A stretch of 64,000 nt of DNA from Cyanobacteria bacterium FACHB-471 (lineage in GTDB: Bacteria > Cyanobacteriota > Cyanobacteriia > Elainellales > Elainellaceae): NCBI GenBank assembly GCA_014695345.1, contig JACJOC010000016.1, positions 1 to 64,000 on the forward strand, read 5' to 3'. Every line of letters begins with the position of its first letter. The stretch's first letter is position 1. The position numbers and the translations under genes were made by a program. The notes beneath the pieces are model-generated. The model had not been told where the DNA came from and did not search any database. It saw nothing but the letters and a program-made list of their open reading frames with translations. This document shows, piece by piece, positions 1 to 8,800 of this stretch.

Positions 1-89
1 GCTATTCCAAGTCCGTAGAGATGCTCAAGCATTCGGTTCGATTGCTACTTCACTATCTGAAGTTCCGCGATGTCCCTGTCCCCACATGA

Positions 90-347
90 TTCATACCCTC
101 ATCCAGCAACGCCGACTTTGCGGATGCCTACAACAACCAAAGGTTTGTCCGTTCTGGCTTAGGCGACAAGCAGAGGGTAATCGCAGACTACACCCAGGCA
201 ATTAAATTCAAGCCCGACTATGCTAATGCCTACAACAACTGGGGGAGTGCTCACTCTGACCTAGGCAACAAGCAAGGGGCGATCGCAGGTTATCAACAAG
301 CTGCCACCCTCTATTTAAATCAAGGATCGGTACTCAACTTTTTATGA
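90..347 (+). pseudogene. TPR-repeat protein remnant (3' part)
   Basis: The open frame has no start codon and is closed by a stop just upstream (87-89). It encodes two tetratricopeptide units with the cyanobacterial signature YNNxGxxxxDLGxKQxAIADYxQAIKxxPDYA, followed by the usual QQAATLY tail. The final LNFL and stop look abnormal. A different frame from about 344 continues MTLMQIVQQSNQR, which resembles the normal C-terminus of such proteins, so a frameshift is likely. I read it as a decayed fragment of a TPR scaffold gene with no neighbouring partner. The first 90 bases hold nothing I recognise. Confidence 0.6.
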
Positions 348-480
348 CCCTGATGCAGATTGTTCAACAAAGTAATCAGCGTTAATCAACCTTTATCTCT
401 AGAAGTGCCAATAATAGCTATCGTGAACGATGATTGTTGATCTGAGATAATCTTAAAGGTCCACTGCTGCTTGAGTCTCT

Positions 481-1638
481 ATGAAATGCGTGTATGCAGG
501 TCAGCCATATCCAGAAATGTTCTTCAAGTCCCTATACTTGGCTGGTCCAACCCCTCGTTATTCCAACGTTTCCTCTTGGCGACCCAACGCTTTAAAGATA
601 TTAAAACAATTGGGATATGACGGTGTTGTTTTTATTCCTGAGTCCCAAGATGCTCAGCGTGATAGCGACTACGACCAGCAAATGGACTGGGAATTGGGGG
701 CAATGCGACGATCGGATGTGATCCTCTTTTGGATACCCGCTACGCCAGATACCTTACCTGCCAATACAACTCGCGTTGAACTTGGGCTACAAATTCACAG
801 TGGCAAGGTTATCCTGGGCCTTCCGCAAGGGGCTTATCGAACCCGCTACCTTGAAAGGCTAGCTAATCAGCGCAATATAGTGGTTCATCGCACCTTAGAA
901 GAAACGCTTAACGCTGCTTACAATCAGCTAGATGCGGGTGCAGAACGATCGCGTGCAGAGTGCTTAATTCCTTTAGAAATTTGGAAAACTAAGCACTTTC
1001 AACAATGGTATTCTTCGCAAACCGCAGCAGGTCATAGCCTTGAAGATGTCCCTAACATCGAATGGGTCTTTAGGGTCGGTGCAGATAAAGCATTTCCTCT
1101 TTGGTTAGCAATTCATGTTGCAATAAAGGTGAAAGGCGAGGATCGAATCAAATCAAATGAAACCGTTATTATTAGACCCAGCATTGTAACGGTGTGCATG
1201 TACTGCCTTGGTGAAACAAGAAAGCAAGATCGCTTTGTCCTGGTTAAGGAATACAGAACCTCTGCTATCAATGCTTATGGATTTGTCTTTGAAGTGCCAG
1301 GGGGGTCTTCCTTCAAGTCCGGCATTGAACCCTCTGCTTTGGCAATGGAGGAGTTAGAAGAAGAAACAGGAATGCGGTTTTCTCAAGATCGATTTCGGAC
1401 GGTGACCCAACGCCAAATCGCCGCAACGCTGGTTGCCAACGAAGCGCTATTAATGGCGGTAGAGCTAGAACCTGCGGAAATGGATGCGATCGCTGCCCAA
1501 GTTGGGCAAACTTATGGTAATTTCTCTGAGACAGAACGAACCTATCCGCATGTATTTACCAGAGAACAAATCATGGAAGGAGGTTTCGTCGATTTTGTAA
1601 CGTTGGGTCAAATTGCGTTAGTAGGCTTTGATGAATGA
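481..1638 (+). CDS. Nucleoside 2-deoxyribosyltransferase-like / Nudix fusion protein
   Basis: A 385-residue two-domain protein. Residues about 15-150 match the nucleoside 2-deoxyribosyltransferase-like fold: LYLAGPTPR at 18-26, a DWE motif at 69-71, SDVILFWIP at 78-86 and TTRVELG at 96-102. Residues about 220-385 form a Nudix hydrolase with VPGG at 272-275 and the metal-binding core EELEEETG at 290-297. The Nudix box carries one extra residue before the core, and the usual Arg of REUxEE is Glu. Such enzymes cleave N-glycosidic bonds and nucleoside-diphosphate linkages, so a role in making, trimming or degrading a nucleotide signal is plausible but inferred. The stop overlaps the start of the next gene by four bases (ATGA), implying translational coupling to the TIR-SLOG protein. 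Start 481 lacks a clear ribosome site; ATG 517 is also possible. Confidence 0.8.
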   Translation: MKCVYAGQPYPEMFFKSLYLAGPTPRYSNVSSWRPNALKILKQLGYDGVVFIPESQDAQRDSDYDQQMDWELGAMRRSDVILFWIPATPDTLPANTTRVELGLQIHSGKVILGLPQGAYRTRYLERLANQRNIVVHRTLEETLNAAYNQLDAGAERSRAECLIPLEIWKTKHFQQWYSSQTAAGHSLEDVPNIEWVFRVGADKAFPLWLAIHVAIKVKGEDRIKSNETVIIRPSIVTVCMYCLGETRKQDRFVLVKEYRTSAINAYGFVFEVPGGSSFKSGIEPSALAMEELEEETGMRFSQDRFRTVTQRQIAATLVANEALLMAVELEPAEMDAIAAQVGQTYGNFSETERTYPHVFTREQIMEGGFVDFVTLGQIALVGFDE

Positions 1639-3953
1639 TGTCATCTCACGTTGATCCGGTACGAATTTATGTACTCTGGCACTCAGACTGTTTACTGGGG
1701 AAGGAATTTGCAAAAGACATTTATACCTGGTTTCGTGGAAATCCCAGTGATCTCTCTCAGTGCGGGTATGGCATCCCAGTAGAGTACCGCAGTTACCCTT
1801 CAGCAGTTGCACTTGAAAAACGACGAGAAATCGAGCTAAATAACGCTGGGATGAATGTTGTCGTGCCACTCGTGGATGAACACATGGTGGTTGATGCTCC
1901 CTGGAGAAAGTACCTGAGTGAACTTGCCCGTAAAAGCTTGCAAACGGATGCGAGTTCTAAAAACAATCCGAATTCTGAGGACGATGAGCGCTCTAAAACC
2001 AAGACCTTGATTTCCCCTGTCGCATTACATCCCGCAGCTTACCAGCTTCCTAGCGACATTACTCAGCTCAACTTCCTGCGAATTGACCGGGTGAATGATC
2101 CCAAAGATTGGGATGAAGAACACCGTTTGCAAGTTCGTCGAAAACGCCTTCTGAGTCTTTTAACTCAGGTGTGTTGTCGCTTACTATGGCAACAAGATGA
2201 AACAGGAGCAATTAATATTGATGCTCCATCCTCTCCAATTAAAGTATTTGTCAGTCATGCAAAAGCTGATGGAACAGATATTGCTGAAACGATTCGCGAA
2301 CAAATTTATCAGCACGGTCAACTGCAAGCCTTTTTCGATGAAAGCGATCTGGCGATCGGTTACGCTTGGGATTCAGGGCTAAGAAACAATGCTCAACTGA
2401 ACACTGCGGCGATGATTGCAGTTCTCACTGATAGCTATGCAAGTAGACCGTGGTGCCGTCGAGAAATTCGTCTGGCGAGAACAGCAAAGCCCATTTTGCC
2501 TGAACAATTTGAAGGCGATCGCAGCACTGATATTGAGGAAGGCCCTTACGGGTGGACAGTGAAACCACTCGTTGTTGTGGATGCTCTTGTTAATGGGACC
2601 AACTCTTTTCTTCCAAACTGTGGTCATGCCCCAGTTATTAGATGGAACCCTGAGCAAGTTGAGCTTCTGATTGATCAGTTACTCCGCGAAATTCTGTTAT
2701 ATGGTTATAACGAAAAACGGGTTAGAAACTTGCTCGAATATTGTCCCAAAAGGGACGGGCAGCATTATCTAAACTGTATTCCTGATTTGCAAACCATTTT
2801 AGAACTTTGGCAAGCAACCAAAAAACTCAACTTAAAACAAGAAATAGAATCTACTCTAACTAGGGTAGTTGTTCCTCCGCCTGGTATTCCCCTCAGTGAA
2901 GAGCAAATGCTGAGGGAGTTTGTGCCATTGATGAGTGAACTTCAAATTGTGACCTTCGATGACGTACTGGAACTGGATGAGCAAACCGTCTCGTTCAGCG
3001 CAAATCAGGCTCCTCTCAAACAAAAGCTCATTGCAGTATCAATATCCGATAGTGCTGATCTAATAAAGTTCGGATACGGAATGGAACATCTGCACGAACT
3101 GACCGTTAATATCGCCCGTTTAGTTCTCCGCTTGGGTGGCAATTTAGCTTACGGTGGAGACCTGCGTCCCAGTGGGTTTACTGAAACACTCTTCCTGCTT
3201 GCCCGTGGGGAACACATGAATGCCAAAGGCTGGGAACAACGCCTTTATAGCTTCTTAGCCTGGCCCTATTATCAATATTTAACGATTGTTGAGGAAGCCA
3301 AACTCATCAACACCTGCTGTTTTGTAAGGGTTCGCCCAAAGGATGCGAGACCAGAAGAATTTGTTAATGACACCGTTGATCCAAATACTCCTGAAGGTGC
3401 CTATCAAAGTATGCACTGTCTCAGCTTTATGCGTGAATGGATGACCCGTGGTGGTGCTCCACGGTTCGATGGAGAAACAGCCCCACCTTTAGCCGCTCGA
3501 ATTCTAGTCGGCGGTAAATCCCAAGACTTTATGGGTATCATGCCTGGCTTATTTGAAGAGTATCTTCTAGCGGCTGAACACCAAATTCCAACCTATATCC
3601 TCGGCGGATTTGGCGGAGCTGCCCACATCCTAACTGAAGCCTTGAGAACACAGGATGAGCAACACGCTACGCTGTACTACGAACGTTACAAGAGTAAGCA
3701 AGCTTCCCTTTTAGCTGAGAAATACAAACTCAATCCTGCTGAGCAATATAAACCGTATCCTGATGGTCCCCATCCTGGACAGCTATACGATCGCCTCAAC
3801 TCCTGCTTAAAAACTGCTAGGGAAAACCGATTTGAATCACTCAGAAACGGTCTTACCACCGAAGAAAATGAAGAGCTAATGACCACAACAAATAGTAGAG
3901 CGATTTTATCCCTCTTGAGTAAAGGACTGATGGCAGTATTCAAGAACCAATAA
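1635..3953 (+). CDS. TIR-SLOG protein, Thoeris ThsA-like effector/sensor candidate
   Basis: A 772-residue protein. Residues 1-190 form an alpha/beta domain that may be a divergent TIR (IYVLWHSD, VVVPLVDE). Residues about 201-360 are a clear TIR domain: VFVSHAKADG, an FFDESDLAIG loop and WCRREI at 273-278, where E277 sits at the usual NAD-cleaving glutamate. Residues about 460-690 look like a SLOG nucleotide-binding domain, with GGNLAYGGDLRP at 501-512, ILVGGKSQDFMGIMPGLFEE at 623-642 and ILGGFGGAA at 655-663. In Thoeris, ThsA uses a SLOG domain to sense a cyclic ADP-ribose signal made by a TIR protein and then destroys NAD. Here TIR replaces the SIR2 domain. It is coupled by a 4-base overlap to the upstream gene and followed by a ThsB-like gene. 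The defence role is inferred from domains and context. Confidence 0.8.
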   Translation: MMSSHVDPVRIYVLWHSDCLLGKEFAKDIYTWFRGNPSDLSQCGYGIPVEYRSYPSAVALEKRREIELNNAGMNVVVPLVDEHMVVDAPWRKYLSELARKSLQTDASSKNNPNSEDDERSKTKTLISPVALHPAAYQLPSDITQLNFLRIDRVNDPKDWDEEHRLQVRRKRLLSLLTQVCCRLLWQQDETGAINIDAPSSPIKVFVSHAKADGTDIAETIREQIYQHGQLQAFFDESDLAIGYAWDSGLRNNAQLNTAAMIAVLTDSYASRPWCRREIRLARTAKPILPEQFEGDRSTDIEEGPYGWTVKPLVVVDALVNGTNSFLPNCGHAPVIRWNPEQVELLIDQLLREILLYGYNEKRVRNLLEYCPKRDGQHYLNCIPDLQTILELWQATKKLNLKQEIESTLTRVVVPPPGIPLSEEQMLREFVPLMSELQIVTFDDVLELDEQTVSFSANQAPLKQKLIAVSISDSADLIKFGYGMEHLHELTVNIARLVLRLGGNLAYGGDLRPSGFTETLFLLARGEHMNAKGWEQRLYSFLAWPYYQYLTIVEEAKLINTCCFVRVRPKDARPEEFVNDTVDPNTPEGAYQSMHCLSFMREWMTRGGAPRFDGETAPPLAARILVGGKSQDFMGIMPGLFEEYLLAAEHQIPTYILGGFGGAAHILTEALRTQDEQHATLYYERYKSKQASLLAEKYKLNPAEQYKPYPDGPHPGQLYDRLNSCLKTARENRFESLRNGLTTEENEELMTTTNSRAILSLLSKGLMAVFKNQ

Positions 3954-4065
3954 TTTACTAAAAATTTGCTAGTAAGCTCTATGAATTCTTCTGCAAACTC
4001 AACCAAGTATTAGTTTACTACTGTGAATGGGTTAGAAATAGAATCAAAACTATTGGAGAGAGCAA

Positions 4066-4647
4066 ATGTCATTTGGAAGCTATAACTTTAGTGCGTCAAG
4101 AAGTGACTCTAGCAAAATTTGTCGAAAGGTGTTTATTTCTTATCATCATGCTGATCAAGATGAAGTCCAAAAATTTATTGATGTTTTCGACCATGAGCAT
4201 AATGTATTTATTCGGCGTGCTCTTGGCGTAGATATAGCAAATGATATTGTTAATAGCACTGACACGAGTTATGTGATGCGACGCATTAGAGAAGGATACT
4301 TGAAAGATTCTACTGTAACGATTGTTCTCATTGGTAAATGTACCTGGGCACGTCGATACATAGACTGGGAAATTCAGGCTTCGCTTCGTCAGGGAGAAAC
4401 TGTAACACCAAATGGACTGATAGGAATTGTGCTTCCTTCTGCTGGCAAAAATCCTACTCCTCCTAATCGCCTTAGCTTGAACTTGTTAGGTACTAATGGA
4501 GATGAAGGTTATGCTCGTTATTATTGGTATCCATCAAGAAAAGATTTACTTGTAAATTGGATCGAAGATGCATTCCAAGCCCGTACTCAGAGGGCAAACC
4601 TAATTGCCAATCCTAGAGAAAGATTCTTTTACAATAAGGCATGCTAA
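4066..4647 (+). CDS. ThsB-like (MTH538-type) TIR domain protein
   Basis: A 193-residue single-domain protein of the MTH538/DUF1863 TIR-like family, the family to which Thoeris ThsB belongs. Visible features are KVFISYHHADQD at 21-32, the YLKDSTVTIVLIG strand at 78-90 and RYIDWEIQASL at 97-107, where E102 is the candidate catalytic glutamate. ThsB proteins sense infection and make a signal nucleotide from NAD. The gene has a good ribosome site (GGAGAG, 7 bases before ATG) and lies 112 bases downstream of the TIR-SLOG gene on the same strand, so the three genes 481-4647 are probably one functional locus. I have no direct evidence for the product it makes. Confidence 0.8.
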   Translation: MSFGSYNFSASRSDSSKICRKVFISYHHADQDEVQKFIDVFDHEHNVFIRRALGVDIANDIVNSTDTSYVMRRIREGYLKDSTVTIVLIGKCTWARRYIDWEIQASLRQGETVTPNGLIGIVLPSAGKNPTPPNRLSLNLLGTNGDEGYARYYWYPSRKDLLVNWIEDAFQARTQRANLIANPRERFFYNKAC

Positions 4648-4753
4648 GAGCAAGAGTAGTGAAAGCTGGTGAGCTAGAAGCATTCCCCCTAAAGTGAACC
4701 CATGAATTGCTACACTACTTTTGAAAGTATGATACGCGATCGCCCCCTTCCGG

Positions 4754-5641
4754 CTACTTCCTCACTCCAATCACTTCTGTTAATGCGTGAATATATTGTT
4801 CCAAGTTCTCACGAAGCAGCTTCAATTCGTTACGTAATTGGGGTTCCTCTGACCAATTTTTCTCGTGCTCTCTTGGACCTACATCGGTAGGACGCTGCGC
4901 TTCCCATGCTGATAGTGCTGGATGCCATTTGGTAAGAAAAGGGCGTAACCCGACATTCAGTACAGCGATCGCAATACCGCCAACGGATTCAAGTGATGTA
5001 CCCACATCTGGACCAGCTTCTCTAAGGATTTCTCGGGTAGATGCAAATAAGCTGTAAAGAGAGTTGAGAGCCTCTCGGAGAAGACCTTGATCATCCTCTA
5101 GAGTTTGAGTAGTAATACGAGTTGTAAGTTCGACGTATAGTGCCCATGCTGCTCTCCTCATTGCGTCATCGCTTTCCAACTCTACTTGACCCAGTCCAAA
5201 GGGTAAACTTGTAGAGACCGTTTTAACCTTAAATTTGGGTGTTTTGCGTAATATGGCAACAGCCAGCAATCCCAGTAGAGCTAATATACCTAAAATGACT
5301 AATGTATTCTTAAGGTTTTTCTGATTACTTTGCTCACTATACGCTTCGTCATAAATCCTGCTGAGTTGCGGAGAAGTGAGTCCAGCAGAATTAGGACTGT
5401 AAATCTGAACAATAAAATTTGTGCGCCTAGGAATATCATTTTCAACGTCGCTACGGGCTAGCGATTTGATCTCTTCTGCCAAGCCCTGACGGAGATCTGG
5501 TGGAGCAGCTTGAGCAAACGCTGAAATCGTTGAGCTTACAAGAAAAGGCAGCAACAGGAGCATTGCAAAAGAGGTACTGACAAGAGAAGTGTTTGTTCTC
5601 TTTTTTAAGTGATGTCTCAGTTGTTGAAACCGTTTAAGCAT
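4754..5641 (-). CDS. Membrane-anchored protein of unknown function
   Basis: A 295-residue protein I cannot assign to a family. It has a signal-peptide-like hydrophobic stretch at about 18-44 with a possible AFA-QA cleavage site, a small extracytoplasmic region, a transmembrane helix at 112-131 and a cytoplasmic C-terminal domain of about 160 residues rich in helices. The motif RPFLTKWHPALSAWE lies near residues 230-245. It is encoded 182 bases downstream of, and on the same strand as, the first STAND NTPase, so it could be a membrane effector or partner of that cassette. It converges with the ThsB-like gene. Confidence 0.6.
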   Translation of the reverse strand: MLKRFQQLRHHLKKRTNTSLVSTSFAMLLLLPFLVSSTISAFAQAAPPDLRQGLAEEIKSLARSDVENDIPRRTNFIVQIYSPNSAGLTSPQLSRIYDEAYSEQSNQKNLKNTLVILGILALLGLLAVAILRKTPKFKVKTVSTSLPFGLGQVELESDDAMRRAAWALYVELTTRITTQTLEDDQGLLREALNSLYSLFASTREILREAGPDVGTSLESVGGIAIAVLNVGLRPFLTKWHPALSAWEAQRPTDVGPREHEKNWSEEPQLRNELKLLRENLEQYIHALTEVIGVRK

Positions 5642-5823
5642 AGTGTCGTAAACTATGTACCCTTAACATTTGCCATTCAAAGTTAGCTCAGGCTCCATTA
5701 GACCCCAATATTCTGAAAATACTACTCACAAGATGTCCCCTGCAATATTGAGTAACTCGATTCTAGTCATATCAAACGCTTGAGCTTTAAAGCCTTAACT
5801 TTTGTTGCCTTCTGAAGTGGAAC

Positions 5824-8800
5824 TTAGCATTGGGCTTTGCCAACACTAAACTCACTCACCACTTTGGCGATCGCAGTTGCTTGCTGCGGATAGAGTTTTA
5901 TGAGATGAGCACACATGGCATAGGCAGCATCGAGATAGTCGGCGCAGGGAATCAGGAGTTGTTTAAAGTGGTCTCTGTCACCCGTTTCAACAAATGCAGT
6001 AGCAATTCTGGGTAGGTGTTCGTTGCGACCGCTCAAGATTTTTTCTGCGGTCGCCACAGCATGTCCACCGACTCTCGCCTTTGCCTGAGCAATCGCAATC
6101 TCCTCAAGTGCCTGTGCCTTAAAGAGTGGACTTTCAATTTGCTCAGCGGTGGTGAGGGCAGCAGCATCTCCAGCATTGACTTGTGCAATTGCAATCTCCT
6201 TCAGTGCCTCTGCCTTATCATATGGAAGTTCAATTTGCTCAGCGGTGGTGAGGGCAGCAGCAGCATCTCCAGCTTTGGCTTGTGCGATTGCAATCTCCTT
6301 CAGTGCCTGTGTCTTAAAGAGTGGACTTTCAATCTGCTCAGCGGTGGTGAGGGCAGTGTTCAGAGTCGTTTGGGCAGCAGCATCTCCAGCATTGACTTGT
6401 GCAATTGTAATGGCTATTAGTGCCTCTGCCTTGTCATCTGGATCTTCAATTTTCTCAGCGGTGGTGAGGGCAGCAGCGGCATCTCCAGCATTAGCTTGTG
6501 CGACCGCAATCTCCTTCAGTGCCCGTGTCTTTGTATACGGATTTTCAATTTTCTCAGTGGTGGTGAGGGCAGTGTTCAGAGTCGTTTGGGCAGCAGCATC
6601 TCCAGCATTAGCTTGTGCGATCGCAATCTCCTTCAGTGCCCATGCCTTGGAGGATGGATCTCTAATCTGCTCAGCGGTAGTAAGGGCAGTGTTCAGAGCC
6701 GTTTGGGCAGCAGCATCTCCAGCATTAGCTTGTGCGATCGCAATGTCCACCAGTGCCTGTGCCTTGAAGGATGGATCTCTAATCTGCTCAGCGGTGGTAA
6801 GAAGGGCAGTGTTCAGAGTCGTTTGGGCGGCAGCAACATCTCCAGCTTTGGCTTGTGCGATCGCAATCTCCTTCAGTGCCCGTGCCTTGTCATCTGGATC
6901 TTCAATTTTCTCAGCGGTGGTGAGGGCAGCAGTAACATCTCCAGCTTTGGCTTGTGCGATCGCAACTTCCTTCAGTGTCTCTGCCTTGAACGATAAATGT
7001 TCAATCTGCTCAGCGGCGGTGAGAATAGCCGAAACATCTCCAGCATTAGCTTGAGCGATTGCAATCTCTTTCAGTGTCTCTGCCTGGGAGGATGGATCTT
7101 TAATCTGCTGAGCGGTGGTGAGGGCAGCAGCAGCATCTCCAGCATTGACCTGAGCGATCGCAATCTCTTTCAGTGTCTCTGCCTGGAAGGATAGATCTTT
7201 AATCTGCTGAGCGGTGGTGAGGGCAGCAGCAGCATCTCCAGCATTGACCTGAGCGATCGCAATCTCTTTCAGTGTTGTCGCCTGAGCGATCGCAATCTCC
7301 TTCAGTGCCTGTGCCTTAAAGAGTGGATTTTCCATCTGCTCAGCGGTGGTGAGGGCAGTGTTCAGAGTCGTTTGGGCGGCAGCAACATCTCCAGCTTTGG
7401 CTTGTGCGATCGCAATCTCCTTCAGTGCCCATGCCTTGGAGGATGGATCTTCAATTTTCTCAGCGGTGGTGAGGGCAGTGTTCAGAGTCGTTTGGGCAGC
7501 AGCATCTCCAGCATTAGCTTGTGCGATTGCAATCTCCTTCAGTGCCCATGCCTTGGAGGATGGATCTCTAATCTGCTCAGCGGTGGTAAGAAGGGCAGTG
7601 TTCAGAGTCGTTTGGGCGGCAGTAGCATCTCCAGCATTGGCTTGTGCAATTGCAATGGCTGTCAGTGCGCCTACCTTAGAGGATGAATCTTTAATCTGTG
7701 CAGCAGTGGTGAGGGCAGCAGCATCTCCAGCATTGGCTTGAGCGATTGCAATGGCTGTCAGTACCTTTGCTTTGGAGGATGAATCTTTAATCTGCTCAGC
7801 GATGGTGAGGGCAGCCGAAATATCTCCAGCATTAGCTTGTGCGATCGCAATCTCCTTCAGTGCCCATGCCTTAAACAATGGATCTTCAGTTTGCTCAGCG
7901 ATGGTGAGAATAGCCGAAACATCTCCAGCATTGGCTTGTGCGATCGCAACCTCCTTTAGTGCCACTGCCTTGGGGAATGGTTCAATTTGCTCAACGGTGG
8001 TGAGAGCAGCAGCCGGGTCACCTACTTTCACCTGGGCAATCGCAATGGCTGTCAGTGCCTTTGCCTTGGAGGATGAATCTTTAATCTGCTCAGCAGTGGT
8101 GAGGGCAGTGTTCAGAGGCGTTTGGACAGCATCTCCAGCAATGGCTTGTACAATCGCAAAGTCTACCAACGCCTTGATACACCCTTCGTACAGATCCTGC
8201 AGTTTTTCATCTGCTAAAACTTGTTGAATGAATGATAGCTGATCTAGATTAGCTTCCTGTTCTTGTAGAACCTTTGGAACAAATAGGGTTTTCTCTAATA
8301 AGTAAACGGCATACTCAGCTTTCCAATCTGACAAACGGGGTAACTGCATGGTCTGCAACCGCCCTAGCGTCTTCCAGACGGGTTCTAACGATTTTGAGTC
8401 AGATTTGTTCCCGGTAAACAGTGCCCATGCCAGCAGCAAATGCCATAGAATGCAGTCTTCTCGACTAGATTGCTCTGCCAGCTTCCAGGCTCGTTCCAGG
8501 TTGCCTGCTCGCAGGGCATCCAGGGGTGATTCTTGTGCAATCTCGATTTTATGTTTGGCATGGAGCAACAAAAGCTCTGCCATTCCCCTGGCATCATCCG
8601 CTACCGCTTTACTCTGCAAAGCCAGCTTTATAGTTTTCAAAGGCAATTCTGGCTCGTCGGGGATGCCTTGCCGTTGGGCATTGGCAAAGGCTTCATTTCG
8701 GGCAAGCTCATAGAGCGGCTCTACCTGCTTTGCCTCCTGCAAATGTTCTGCATAGTACCGCAAAGCATAGGGGCTTTCGTTCTCTTGCCAGTCAGCACAG

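Noticed and set aside
6016-8227. Long plus-strand open frames opposite STAND gene A (several of 60-300 codons)
   Set aside because: They are antisense by-products of a coding tandem repeat; their sequence is periodic and has no start signals.
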